Of a stretch of DNA of 64,000 bases, positions 23,537 through 35,029 are shown piece after piece. Each line of letters starts with the position of its first letter. Position 1 is the first letter of the stretch. The notes under the pieces are model-generated. The model did no database searches, had not been told where the DNA came from, and saw only the letters and a program-made list of their open reading frames with translations. The position numbers and the translations under genes are program-made. Source of the DNA: Magnolia sinica (lineage: Eukaryota; Streptophyta; Magnoliopsida; Magnoliales; Magnoliaceae); assembly GCF_029962835.1 (NCBI RefSeq), contig NC_080588.1, positions 68,478,501-68,542,500 on the forward strand, in the 5' to 3' direction.

Positions 23537-24149
23537 TAGGGCTGAAAGTTGGGCAGTTTCAACCCGACTGACCCGACATTGGGTCGGGCTTATGCAGATC
23601 GTATCAGGTTTGGTCTTTGGCTTGGGCCATACAAACACCAACCCAATAAAAACTTAGGTTGGGCTCAGGTTGCCCAGCCCAACCTAAACCCAATCAATAT
23701 ATAAGTTTCTTATAAATTAATAATAATTGAGTATTGATCATACGTGTCGAAGGCATAGGATATTCCAATGCCCATTGGGTTTCATTGGTCCACATAATTC
23801 CCAATGACTCAAGCTAACAAGATACCTTGGATTTCTCTCTCCCAAATAGATTGCTTGATGCACAATGCGATTTTTAGAGTAGTGGTCCTATATTTTAGCT
23901 TGTTTGTTTTAAAAAATGTTCTTTGCAATAAATAGCTACATAGAATAGACTAATTAATAAAATTATAAGTACTAAAAATAAGACATATATTGAAAATATA
24001 ATAGACTAATGTAATAATGAAAATATTAGCATATATCTACCCGACCGAGCCCGCTTGGGTTGGGTTAGGGTCAAGGGATAGGAACCTTGAGTTGAGCTAG
24101 GGTTGAGCACCAACCCAACCCAACCCAACCCAACCGACTTTCAGCTCTA
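23537..24149. mobile_element. Non-autonomous hAT-type element just upstream of the PPR gene
   Basis: The 8-bp direct repeat GTTGGAAG (23529-23536 and 24150-24157) is exact. Ends are TAGGGCTGAAAGTTGGG and CCGACTTTCAGCTCTA. The arms are rich in CCAACCC/GGGTTGGG, including five tandem CCAACCCAACC-like units near 24110. The middle is AT-rich and non-coding. The element lies about 100 bp before the PPR start codon, so the PPR 5' leader or core promoter abuts or includes it. Confidence 0.85.
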
Positions 24150-24285
24150 GTTGGAAGGGTGGCCAATGGGCCAGACTTTCCAGCTTTGCCCACTTCTGAT
24201 GGTCGAGGTGGGCTCCAAATTTAGGCCCATATATTAATCGGGTGGCTTGTGATGCATCCGTGAGATTGTTCAGCTCCAACCCGAC

Positions 24286-24784
24286 TCGGAAGCGGATTGC
24301 ATACTGAGTAAATTCTGTGGGGCCCACAGTGATTTGTGTCTTTTATTCACCCCCATTTTACCTGATAATTTTATGCTTGAGCCCAAAAATGCAACATATC
24401 CAAAGCTCAAATGGACCACACCACAAGAAACAGTGTGAATTGAATGTCTACAGTTGAAATTTTTTTTGAGGGCCATTGAGTTTTTGATCAAGTTGATATT
24501 TGTTTTTCCTCTCATCCATATCTGTGTGATCTGATGAACAAGTTGGATGACAAGTAAACATCACAGTAGGCCCTAGGAAGGTTTAAACTGTCGAAATATT
24601 TATTCCCATAGGAAATCCTATAGTGTAGTTCACTGGAGCTTTTGATATGCTTCAATTTTAGGATCAACCCTTGAAATGATCTGGAAAAAAGGATGAACCG
24701 CATGGACATACATTCACGGTGTGTCAAATAGAGCTTACTCAGTACCATAAAGCGCACTGTATAACTCAGTGCGCAATCCGATTT
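24286..24784. repeat. Foldback MITE (GGGCCC family) with near-perfect 9-bp duplication
   Basis: Flanks CAACCCGAC (24277-24285) and CAACCCGGC (24785-24793) match at 8 of 9 bases. Ends are CGGATTGCATACTGAGTAAA and its mirror; the right side reads TTACTCAGTACC and then CTCAGTGCGCAATCCG. Inside are the family strings TGTGGGGCCCACAGTG and GGTTTAAACTGTCG. A 9-bp duplication fits Mutator-like elements. Confidence 0.7.
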
Positions 24785-24849
24785 CAACCCGGCCATAAAA
24801 GTATGCTATTTCAATCCTTCATTAGGTGTTACATGCATCCTGAGTGCGA

Positions 24850-25425
24850 ATTGATGCAGGGGAGGACGTGAGGTCGAGCACCGTCTTCCTCAAGAGGATA
24901 ACTATTCCGAATCCACGGAACTTCTTTGGACTCCTCACAGAGACTTCTCGAATCCATGAGGAAAGAAAGCAAGAAATAGAAATAAATTCTAATAAATTTG
25001 AAGTTGATTAATGAATGAGTAAAAACGAGTTCACAACCCTTTAAATAGGGGTACCAAGTAATGGGAAAGAAATCAGAATCAAACTACAACTAAAACTCCT
25101 AAAATTCTCGACTTACTATAAATAGTAAACTTACTATTTATAGACGGTCGGATGTCTACTAGTGCGTAAGGTTTTCAGCCAAAAATAGTAAGTGTCCTAT
25201 TTGGCTTCACCAAACCGTTATCTTAATTATTCTAAGCTCTTTTCACGTTGGGCGCAACTCCTAAAGCCCGATGGATGAAGAGTTATAATCAAAATAAAAC
25301 TTACTATTTATAGTAAAAACGAAATTAAAACTAGGAAACGACCGTCAATCCAGGGGTATTTTGCAAATCCGGCTTGCGCAACCCGGCATAGCGGGGTTGG
25401 TTGGCTAAAGTAGCTTGTTTTACCC
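24850..25425 (-). mobile_element. LTR-type fossil fragment, copy 1 (minus orientation)
   Basis: The stretch nearest 24855-25040 matches, in reverse complement, 35440-35625 at roughly four bases in five by eye. Shared landmarks are CCTCACGTCCTC, TTATCCTCTTGA and ATTCGAGAAG. It contains a promoter-like TATTTAAAGGG (minus strand) and repeated ACTATTTATAGTAAG palindromes near 25110-25150 and 25300. No internal coding region accompanies it. Family not determined; old and incomplete. Confidence 0.45.
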
Positions 25426-26254
25426 CAAAATCATATATTTTACGCCTGATAACTCATTCTGGTTTGTAAGATGCGCCCGATCTAAGGTCCGACGGTCCGG
25501 ATCACTTTTGTCGTCAACCGGGCCTTTTCTGATCCATCTTGGCCATGAAACTGTCCTTGACCCACTCTACATCAGTGAGCCACCCAATCAACAGATAGAT
25601 TCTGAATATTCAAGTTTAAAATAGGAATTTTATCAATTTTTGGGCCAGCCCCCAGGTTGGGCAAGGGCCAACCTCTGTTTTTTTTTTCAGTCTGAGGCAT
25701 GGTCCTGCTGTGCTAGGTCCATTCCAGGCTCACCTCACGCCTTCTGTATAAGGCCGGGCTGGGACCTAAACCATGGCCCGGAGATGGGGCTAGGGCCAAC
25801 ACCAGCCCGGCCCATCATCACCCTAGATGACATGCACGTCCTAAAAAATAGTATATGTAACATGTGTAACTCAAATTAAATGCGAATGGGATAGTAAACC
25901 CTCTGGGATGGTTAAAATAGAAAGAGCAATGCACCACAGAGATCACCTTTGGCAGAAACCAAGATGGTCCATTCATCAGATGGGGTACCCTGTTGAAAGT
26001 TGAAATCAATGGACAGCCAACGGACAGCTGATGGTCCAACTCAATGGACATTTGATCCAGGTGATCTTCATGGTATGGCCCACCATTTTTACAGCTCTAG
26101 TGCTCCACTGAAGTGAGACATCATTAGCAAGAAAAAAAAAATTTGTGTTAGAGGTTTTATACACCTTTGCATGTGACATTATTTTAGGTTTTATTTCAAA
26201 TTTTATATATATTGGTAGAGCTTGGTTGACCCTAGCCAACCTGACACACCCAAA
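25426..26254. other. Repeat-derived spacer
   Basis: A GGGCCAGCCC/CCGGGCTGGG-rich repeat remnant occupies about 25640-25825, followed by foldback arm pieces (about 25920-26090). No gene supported. Confidence 0.4.
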
Positions 26255-26560
26255 TAGGTTATCAATGGGTTGGGCCAGATGACCCCAACTGACCCAAATT
26301 CCAAAACCAAATAAAGAACAAAAAAGTATAGGTTATTATTATTATTATTATTATGTATGTAAACCTGAGATGGGTCATGTTGGGTTGGGTCTAGTTAGTC
26401 TGGTCAACTGGACCCATTTACAATTGAATGGGTCAGGACGTGTCAGGCTGGGCTCCATGATTTTTTTAAGTGATTTGGGTAGGAATATTTTGCCTCTTTA
26501 ATTAATGAGCCTTGGTTGGGCTGACCCCAACCCAGTCCAAACACGACCCATTGCCACCCC
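26255..26560. mobile_element. hAT-like repeat of the GGTTGGG type
   Basis: Left end TAGGTTATCAATGGGTTGGG mirrored by ACGACCCATTGCCACCCCT at the right. Contains an (ATT)n run near 26336-26354. No 8-bp duplication was seen. Confidence 0.45.
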
Positions 26561-26836
26561 TCGGGTGGAGGTTGAAATACTGGCACTAAAAATAGGTATA
26601 TGTGGCACACTTCTAACTCAAAACTAACCGTCCACTTCATGTGCCCCAATTTCAAAAGATCATCAATGAAAGTTCACACTGGTTTGATTTTTCTATCTAG
26701 ATTATAGATGATGCATTGAAAAGTAGCCAAAAAATATAGTTCAACAGATAACTTTTCATAACTAAGAATTTAGAGTAATTTATCAAATCAAAATAAATTT
26801 TGAATATAATTATTTATTGTAAATAAGTTATCAACT

Positions 26837-26910
26837 GGCCTATTAGCTCAGTTGGTTAGAGCGTCGTGCTAATAACGCGAAGGTCGCAGGTTCGAGACCT
26901 GCATGGGCCA
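26837..26910 (+). tRNA. tRNA-Ile (anticodon AAT)
   Basis: A 74-nt cloverleaf. Acceptor strands GGCCTAT and ATGGGCC pair with one G-U, and A is the discriminator. The D arm TAGCTCAGTTGGTTAGAGC carries the A box. The anticodon stem TCGTG/CGCGA holds loop CTAATAA with anticodon AAT, read as Ile. The T arm is GCAGG-TTCGAGA-CCTGC (B box). It has no intron and no encoded CCA, and a TTTTT Pol III terminator follows at once (26911-26915). All features are those of a nuclear, functional gene. Confidence 0.96.
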
Positions 26911-26915
26911 TTTTT
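26911..26915 (+). terminator. Pol III terminator of the tRNA-Ile gene
   Basis: Five T immediately after the discriminator base. Confidence 0.85.
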
Positions 26916-27234
26916 ATTTTATAAATTTATTTCTTTTAACTATTATTATAATATTATATATAACTTTGGATTCATTTATATTTTATAAATCTTACATATT
27001 TTGTATATTATTATAATATTTTATAGGGATTATTACTGGAAATTTTCCCTTAAATATCAATTTTACCAATAAATTCATTTACATGATATACTTACCAAAT
27101 ATCTAACTTTGGATCCTGCTATCTGTATTCTCCAAAGCATACATATCGTCTTATTATATATCTATTTTTCCAAAAGGAAATGATCTATATGTTTCTTCTT
27201 TTATATATATATATATATATAGGCACGCACACAC
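26916..27234. other. AT-rich spacer downstream of the tRNA
   Basis: AT-rich with an (AT)n run at about 27204-27220. Nothing else recognised. Confidence 0.5.
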
Positions 27235-27740
27235 AAAAGGTTCTATGAGATCAATGTCATGAGAGCTTCTCGTGGGGCTGAGCTCACTAGCTTGTTCTTT
27301 TGCAATGTGTGTTGGACATCCACACGGTGAACCGTTTGCCATCAATTAAATGCATTTTTTAATAGTGGGCCATGGGCCTAAAAGTCAAGCCAATCCATGA
27401 CTTAGGTAATTTACACCATAGACAACAGTTGAGAGTGTTTGTCCATTCACTATATATGGGCCCATTGAGATGTAGTCCAGACATCCAACACATCTATTTT
27501 TTGTGTACCACTCTGTCACACCGAATTTCAGGTCATTCTAAAACATAATTGGGCTCCAAACAAACTGCTTTTACATGTTTTAGGCATGATTTTATATGGT
27601 TCAAGATTGTGTGGATCACTTGAGTTGCCGATGAGATTGATTTTTGGGACATCATATAACCTAGAGGGGACCCATCAAATGCACAGTGTGGATGTCTAGC
27701 ACACATCACAATGGGCCATAGAGCTCGAACTCATGGGAAG
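27235..27740. repeat. Foldback repeat, subfamily B, copy 1 of an adjacent pair
   Basis: Left arm TTCTCGTGGGGCTGAGCTC then TTGGACATCCACACGGTG. Right arm CAGTGTGGATGTCTAGCACA then ATGGGCCATAGAGCTCGAAC. The core has GTGGGCCATGGGCCTAAAA and AATCCATGACTTAGGT. Ends approximate. Confidence 0.55.
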
Positions 27741-27754
27741 CTCCCATGTAGTCG

Positions 27755-28190
27755 ACCTCAAAACCCCCATGAGGTCGAGCTCTGTGGGTCCCACTGTAAT
27801 GGGTACAAGACATCCACACCATCAATTAGATGCTCTTTTCCATGGTGGGCCATGGGCCTAAAAATCAGGCCAATCCATGACATAGGTGGCCAACACCATA
27901 CACAACAGTCGAGAATGGATGCCTGACCTTACTGATTGTACGGAGATATGGTTCAAACGGACAACCATTCTATTGTGTGTGTCCCACTTGGAGGGGTCAC
28001 ACCAAATTTTAAGCCTTTTCAAAACTTAGTTGTGCCTTGAAAAGTGCTTTTAGATGTTCCAATTAAATCATAGTTTCAAATTGTGTGACCCCCCTGAGTT
28101 TTAGATATTACCGATTTTTAGGATATCCTATAACTTAGGGGGGACCCATTAACGAAATGGTACATGAGGTCGACCTCACCAGACCTTCCG
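27755..28190. repeat. Foldback repeat, subfamily B, copy 2, direct neighbour
   Basis: Repeats the left arm and core of copy 1 in the same orientation (GAGGTCGAGCTCTGTGGGTC, then GTGGGCCATGGGCCTAAAA and AATCCATGACATAGGT). The right side carries GAGGTCGACCTCACCAGAC. The pair is therefore partly a direct tandem. Confidence 0.55.
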
Positions 28191-28194
28191 ATGA

Positions 28195-28640
28195 GGTGGA
28201 GCTGTGTGAGCCTCACTATGATGTATGTGTTTTGTCTACAATAGCCATCTATTTTCATTTTAAGGCACCAGCCAAAAATGAGATAGATCTAAATCTCAAG
28301 TGGACTACACCATATGGAAATAACCGTGCTTGAATGCCCATCATTAAATTTTCTTTAGGGGTCAATGTAATGCTTATTTGCCATCCAACCTGTTGATTAA
28401 GTCACACACACTGGATGAAGGAAAAATAAAATAAAACACCAACTTCATCCAAAACTTTTTGTGGCCCAAGAAGTTTTTAATGATGGGTGTTCAATAACCA
28501 ATGTTGTCTATGGTGTGGCCGACGTGAGATTTAGATGTGCCTCATTTTTTAGGATCATGTCCCGGAATGATCTGGAAAAATGGATGGACAGCCTGATAAA
28601 GCACATACATCATGGTGGGGCCCTCATAGTATTACTGACA
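28195..28640. repeat. Foldback MITE (GGGCCC family)
   Basis: Left arm GTGTGAGCCTCACTATGATG with TATGTGTTTTGTC, mirrored by GATAAAGCACATACATCATG and GTGGGGCCCTCATAG. The core has AAAACTTTTTGTGGCCC. Ends approximate. Confidence 0.55.
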
Positions 28641-28855
28641 GTGTAAGTGCAATCTGCCTCCCCACATAAGGCTTGTCATGGCTATTAACATGTGGGCAAG
28701 AGTTATTAACATGCATGGAATTTTTTTTTTCCTATTCAACTCTGTGTGGGGTTCACCATATTATGTGTACCGCATATTAAGTGAGAGCCACTGTGATGAT
28801 GTGATGATGGCGGGCACCAAGCCCAAGCAGATCACACCGCAGGAAATGATAGGAA

Positions 28856-29006
28856 TTGGATGCTTGAAGAAGTTCCACCTCCTCGTGTAGTTGTTTCTTT
28901 TCCTTCTCGAGCATGTTAGCTCTGCAGGAAAGCCTAATAATATGTTCTAGCATCAACTTACGATCATGTAGAAGCTTCTCTATCATATCCTCTTTAGATG
29001 TGTCAG
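28856..29006 (-). pseudogene. Exon-like coiled-coil fragment between foldback repeats
   Basis: The minus strand opens after a strong acceptor (TTACTCTCACATAG, with a long pyrimidine run before it). It reads ADTSKEDMIEKLLHDRKLML and continues with LEKEKKQLHEEVELLQAS, a charged heptad-like coiled coil of about 50 residues. It ends abruptly where foldback sequence begins (near 28850). No start, partner exon or known domain could be found, so I read it as a stranded exon or captured gene fragment. It is not related in sequence to the three coiled-coil genes by eye. Confidence 0.35.
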
Positions 29007-29009
29007 CTA

Positions 29010-29806
29010 TGTGAGAGTAAGAAAGAAGAATGAAAGAGTGAAAAAAGAGTAGAAATGGATAATGCGGAAGAAATAAGATAAGAGAGAAGGGAGATTTTGA
29101 TAAAGGTAAGAGAAAGTAGAAGAGCAAAATGAAGTTTTATCAAGTTGGAAAAAGAGAGTTGTAGTTAAAAAAAAAGGATAACTGATAGAGTTAAGAGTTA
29201 TCAAAAAGAGAAGGGGGAACCATAGCTGCTCATTGGTCCAACGGATGACACGTCTTACAGCATTTTCTCTCACCTTATGGATGGCTTACTCACAAAACAA
29301 CTTTTAACGTGTGGAACTTCTCTAGGCTGGCCACTAATAATGTGCCTTGCATCCACCTGTCTATCCAGGTTGATCGCTTATTAATTTTAGGGAATGATAC
29401 CCAAAAATGAAGCAAATCTAAATCTAAGGTAGATTATACTGTGGTATGGTCCATTTGAGCCTTATGTTATATCTTCATACAAGTCTATGCCACCTTATGA
29501 ACAGGTTCACGGTGGGCCTTGGGAAGTTTTCAATGGTAGTAATTCAATCCCCATTGATTCCTGTGGTGTGGTCCACTTCAGCCTTCAATCTGCTTGCTTT
29601 TTGGGCTCATGCCTAAAAATGACCTGTCAAAATAGATGGATCTTGTGGATAAAACATATACATCACAATGGTCCCACAAATTTCCACATGACCGTCCGTC
29701 TCTAGTAAGGTCATAGTGGGTAAGTATCCAATCCGGCCCCACCAGCAATTGGACGGTGCTATGTGGGCCTCCATGATATATGTGTATCTAAAACTTTTTT
29801 GGGGTA

Positions 29807-29851
<45 letters not shown>

Positions 29852-31390
29852 ATAAAGCTGATATTTGTGTTTTCACTTCATCTTGAGGTTAATTAGCTTG
29901 TGGTACCCCACCGCGAATGGTTTAAACGAATGGTCCTGCGGAGAATCCTATGTGGACGCCTCAGGACACTGTGTTGGTTAGACGGGATGTTACAGAAACT
30001 CGACTCAGTCCGGATTTGAGGTTTCAGATATGACACATCATGTTGTCGATGGAGAAGCTGCAATTCCGACAAGTGCGACTAGGTTCTGAGTTGTGATTTT
30101 AGCCTGCGGATACCATCTACATCGGACCGGTCAATATCACGAAAAATAAAGAGAGACCATCTATGCCCATATAAAAATTTATGTTTTCATAAGCAAGCCA
30201 TTGAAGGCTTTCTAGAAAGATCAAATTGTATCTGAAGAACAGGGGACACGGTGCCGACTTGACCCAACTCAGTACCTGTGACAGGGTTGGACTCGGTCCA
30301 GACTAGTCCAGGCTAGACCTGGACTTGGAACAGGTCGGGCATGCTAGACTCGGTACCGAGTCAGGTCGAGTTCAGGTTAGGTCTATTTCAAAATCGAGTC
30401 GGGCTGAGTGAGGCCAGTTGCACACCAGCCAGAACCATTGCTGACTAATTTACAACATTGGCAATTGCCACAACCGGACCTCTGCCTGACTACGTAGTGA
30501 TCCATACCATTCAACTGTTCCATCATAATTGAACAGTCTGGATCATCACCACATGGTGATCAGGCACTTAACGGTCTGGATAACATGTACATGATATGAG
30601 TTTTTATTTTCAAGGCCATCATGAGATTGGACCATAGGTAACAAATCAAGGTGACCAGAACCAGATGATGCAAAATGTTTGATTACTGCGATTTTTCGCC
30701 TATTTGATGCGGATGGATGAAGATTTTTCAGCAAACAATTTAGACGGTCCATTTACAGTGATCGGACGGCTAAGACAGCCAAATTGCCAGAACATTTGAG
30801 CTAGGGATCATCCACGTGGTTGTTCACAAGATCAATGGTATCTATCACGGATTCATGGCTGATTCCTCAAACGTGGAACACATGTATGAGATGCCAACCA
30901 TTCATCTTAATGGGCCAGAATGTGGATCTGTGGTCAATCCTAACCATCAATGGAAGGATCTTTAAAATAAATAAATAAATAAAACTATTGAACTTCTGAA
31001 CGTACATACGAGAATGCGTCTAGTGGGCCACCACATGGACTTATATGGCTCAAAGTAGTCAATGACAGACTAATCCTATCCATAAGGGTTGCCGAATTTT
31101 TTTCTGATTGGACAATCTTAGCCATCGCTGGAATGGATGGCTTATTCGGGTATATCAATTAATTAGACCTAGAATGGATGGCTTATTCCCCAGTGCTAAA
31201 CATGCGGGTGGAAGAGATCCACACCGTCCATCAGGTCCGCTGCCTGATATTCACCATGGAGCTTGAAAATCAGGCTGATTAAAATTTCAGGTAAGCCACA
31301 CCACAGTGAGATGGGGACACCCTCTAACAGTAAGTTTGTATGCCATCTAATCCATTCATTTTTTTGAAGAGCAAATAAATAACTAAAAAT
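29010..31390. other. Repeat-derived spacer
   Basis: Foldback arms at about 29330-29800 and 31190-31330, a (TA)n run at 29813-29849, and a GACTCGGTCC/GGTCCAGAC-rich remnant at about 30240-30420. The section 30430-31180 is ordinary spacer. No gene supported. Confidence 0.4.
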
Positions 31391-33548
31391 AAAATGAAGG
31401 ATTCTAATCCATTAATCATCTCATACGTCTCACCAAGGATACACGTGAATTTAGACTTTTATTTATGTTTTAAAATTTTCCCTATGTGTGGTCCACCTGA
31501 GTTTTGGATCTTCCATATTTTAGAGATCACAACCAAAAGTGTGAAATATTTGGAATGTATGATTGTGTATAAAGGTGAATATTGTTATGAAAAAAATCGA
31601 ACTAACCAGCCATATGATCCACGTGGTGAAGGGCCGATGAAGCAACTTCCTCGAGCCATCAGCGTATACAACACCAGGGAAGCCAAGCTGAGCTTCGATG
31701 AAGGACTCATATGTCAAGATAAACCAGTCAAGCCCATAACTAGGTAGTGAGATTCATCAACCAACCTGACCATTTCGGTCGAGCTATTTGACGAATCCGA
31801 CCTTCTCGATCTGGCTAAATCTAACCTGATCGTCTCGGTCTCGACCTCAAAAACCGATTTAGACCCTAAAATAGAAATGATCGGAGAGAATCTTGCATCA
31901 TACTAGGCTAAGATTGATTCGACGATATCTTAACCGAAAATCACTCTAATCAAGGTGGAATCGAAAATATTCTTAAGAGCATATTCCTACTCCAATTCAG
32001 GCCCTTTCAATGTATCCAAAGGATTTAATGAGATATGCAGACAATCATGCTATGATATTCAAATCCAAGAGTTAAAAAGGTCAAGAACATCAATGAAAGC
32101 ATGATTATACGATCATGCTTCATTCGAATCCAGTAGTAATGAAAACATGATGAACTAAGATGAGTACTATGATAGGAAGCATCATATCCTGTTAAAACCC
32201 TGTGTATGAGGCATTTATACATGGCATACATGCGCCTGCAGCCTGACAAGTGGGCCATGATTTTGTAATCTAGACCATGGATGTCCATGAAAACAGACCC
32301 ATGAGATTTCACGGACAGGGCATGGGTGAGGAAGGAAAGTTAGCACTAGCTGATAAATCTCAAACCTACTAAAGTAGATGGGTCTTGCTTTAGAGATCTG
32401 AGAGAAGAAATGAGAGAAGAAATGAGAACAAGCTAACTCGCTTGTGTGTTGGAGAGATGCATCCCTGTCAAAACTACCACCTAGCAACATCTTATGAGTG
32501 CATTTCAAGGAAGACCTATGAAGCTTTTAATCCCTTTACCCTATATTCTTTTTTTTTTCCTCGCTTTTTAATGGGTTCTTAGGTGCAATCTCTATTCGAG
32601 ATTTGAGGGAAAGAGGAGAACAGCAATGCAATTCCCTTTGAGGGTCAGGAGAGGGGACATGTCTTATAATGCGTCCAAACGAGAGATCAAATATGCCTTG
32701 TCATGACCGCCACTTAACCCCCATGCGCGCCTACTAGGTTCTCTCAAATCCTTCTCACTCCACTCTTCAAGGTGATTAGATGAGATATGGTAATATAATA
32801 TGGCTAGGACGGTGTATGGGTGTTTAGTGTATGGTATGTAGAACTAGTGTGGATGGCTAGGATGGTAAATGGTGGCTATTATTGTGGTGTAGAGATGGTG
32901 GCTAAGGGTCGTGGTGTAGAGACGGTGGCTAAGAGTGGCTAAGGACTAGAGGAGAAAAGCTAGAGCTGGAGGTGCTCATATGAGACTCTTCTTCACAATG
33001 AGAGAGGGAAGGGCTTATAAATAGATGAGGTTTAAGGGCTTTTTTTTTTTTTTTCCTTTTCTTTTCTTTTCTTTTCTTTTCTTTTTCTTTTTTAAAGGAA
33101 GGGTGGTCTCTTGCTACCGACATTAATTGTATGATGTGAACGATTGTACAACCATTCGGGCCGGAACCGAATCAGCAAAAAGAGGTATCGGGCACGCCTA
33201 TCATATACCCAAAGAGGTATTGGGCCCCGGTTTAAGGGCTTATAAATACATGAGGTTGAAGAAAATAACTAAGTGAAAAATAGGAAAGGGTTAATTAAGT
33301 AATAGTTTGGATTTTCAAAATGAGAAAGAATTATAATAAAGGGGGAATATATAGATTTATATAAGAGAAATTCTGCTGTACTGATGTAATTCGGGTCACG
33401 ACGATTAAACACCCATGACAAAATTGGCCCGGGTGTGTGTAGGTCATGTGCATAGGTATATGGATTGAATCCCCATCCTTCCCTTTTTATTGTGGAGGGG
33501 GTTGGGTTGTTTGGTGTGTACTAATTAAAGTTTGGTTAGAGAGTGATT
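31391..33548. other. Spacer without recognised gene
   Basis: Includes foldback fragments (31400-31520) and a unique-looking section 31580-32520 with no domain I recognise. It also has a (TTTTC)n pyrimidine tract at about 33040-33095. No gene supported. Confidence 0.35.
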
Positions 33549-33914
33549 GTTGCGGAAAATACGGCGAAAAACAAAATAAAATGAAACAGAAAATTAAACT
33601 TTGAACTAGGATTGAAGGTCATATTAGATATGTGTTTCTTAAAACGTTATTTGCCCGCTCTTATCAGTGTGTGATTGTTATTAGATTGTAGTAAATCACT
33701 TCCAAAATACGGTAAACTTTGATGATTCTGCATGTAGCAATCACGAAGAAACCACAACAGGATCTCGTACCCAGTTTTGTAAATCTGGCAAACTGTGTTT
33801 GTGAATAGATCCCTCTTTAAGTGCTTACAGAGAGAGAATGATATAAAATATAATTGGAACATTTCTGTCTTTAGGAAGAGCAATGGATGGACATGACTGA
33901 TCCTTGATTTTCAC
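33549..33914. other. Possible LTR-like fossil interrupted by the hAT element
   Basis: TGTTGCGGAAAATACGGCG at 33549 resembles the start of some plant Copia LTRs. The sequence continues in similar style on the far side of the hAT element (34661 to about 35000). No far end or target duplication was found, so this is only a suspicion. Confidence 0.25.
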
Positions 33915-34652
33915 TAGAGCTGTACACGAGCAACATATACTCAGTAACTCGCTCGACTCGGCTCGAAGTGAATTCGAGCCGAGCATGAGCTAAATTTTGG
34001 TACTCGAAATGAGTTCGAGCCGAGCATAATTAAGCTTGACCTTGCTCGACTTGAATATTACTCGAAATCGACTTAACTTGGCTTGACTCGTACTCGACTC
34101 AGTACCGTAACCAGGGGTATATATACTATTCTATTCCAAAACAAAAAACCCTAACCCCCCATACCAGCGTTCGCCGCCCGTTCGCAAAAAAAAAGAAAAA
34201 CCCAACCCTTCAAAGAAAAATGCTTGATTGGGAATGGACAGCCGATGGATTTTCATCTTCCTCCTTTCTCTTCTTCTTCTTCAGATTCACCACCAATTCT
34301 TCTTCCCCCTTTCTCTTCTTCTTCTTCAGATCCTCCATAGCCGATGGATTTTCATCAAGTAGTCTCTTCTTCTCCTCGATTGGGAACGGACAAAGATCTT
34401 TAAAGGAGGTTTTTCTTTTTCCCTCTTCCTCTTCCTCTTTCTCCCCAAATCTACCTTTTGATCTCCGAAAAAGGCTTGAAGGCTCAAACTCGGACTCGAC
34501 TCAAAATCTGCTCGAACTTGGATGAGCCGAGCACGAGCTGTTGTTCTAAGCTCGAAGGCCAAGCTGAGCCGACCACGAGCTGGGACACAAGCAGTCCGAG
34601 TCGAGCACGAGCTAGGCAATACTCGGCTCGGTTTAACTCGTGTACACCTCTA
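33915..34652. mobile_element. Non-autonomous hAT-type element with unusual internal segment
   Basis: Exact 8-bp duplication ATTTTCAC (33907-33914 and 34653-34660). Ends TAGAGCTGTACACGAG and CTCGTGTACACCTCTA. The outer 200 bp on each side are GAGCTCG/CGAGCCGAG-rich as in the family. The middle (about 34130-34460) is different: it has AAAACCCTAACCCCCC, then a long TTC/CTT-rich tract resembling a host 5' leader, including two copies of GCCGATGGATTTTCATC. This may be a captured host segment. Open frames here are low-complexity and not supported as genes. Confidence 0.85.
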
Positions 34653-34660
34653 ATTTTCAC

Positions 34661-35029
34661 TAAGTTTTATAGAGAGTGAAAAGTTATGCATTTTCACAAA
34701 GAGACATTTCTAAATACTCATTTATGTAATTGTTTAGAACAGTCATATCAATTAATGAAGAGAACTGTTTCTCATCACCAAATCAACAATTTCTCATGGC
34801 TGAATGATGCAACAGTCAAATTCTATCAACCAAAACTTTACGACGGTCAAATTCTATCAATTGAAACTTCACAATGGGCAATTTATGCTAGTCAATTTCT
34901 ACTATGAACGATTTCTATCAGTCAATCATTAAAATAACTGATCTTGTAATGTATCTATTTGCTATAGCCAATTTAGCAATGTCATAGTAATGTAGAACAG
35001 GTCACAGATACGTTCCTAGCATGGTTGGG
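34661..35029. other. Spacer right of the hAT element
   Basis: AT-rich, with short internal repeats (CAATTTCTACTATGAACG-like and CAAATTCTATCAA twice). Possibly the continuation of the suspected LTR-like fossil at 33549. No gene. Confidence 0.3.

Noticed and set aside
23437-23562. 42-codon N-terminal extension of the PPR frame
   Set aside because: Its beginning is encoded by the hAT terminal repeat and target duplication; M43 is the natural start.
31394-31747. 117-residue plus-strand frame
   Set aside because: It starts inside foldback arm sequence, with no recognisable motif and no splice or homology support.
34220-34525. Plus-strand frame rich in Ser and Phe inside the hAT element
   Set aside because: Low-complexity TTC/CTT translation within a non-autonomous transposon.
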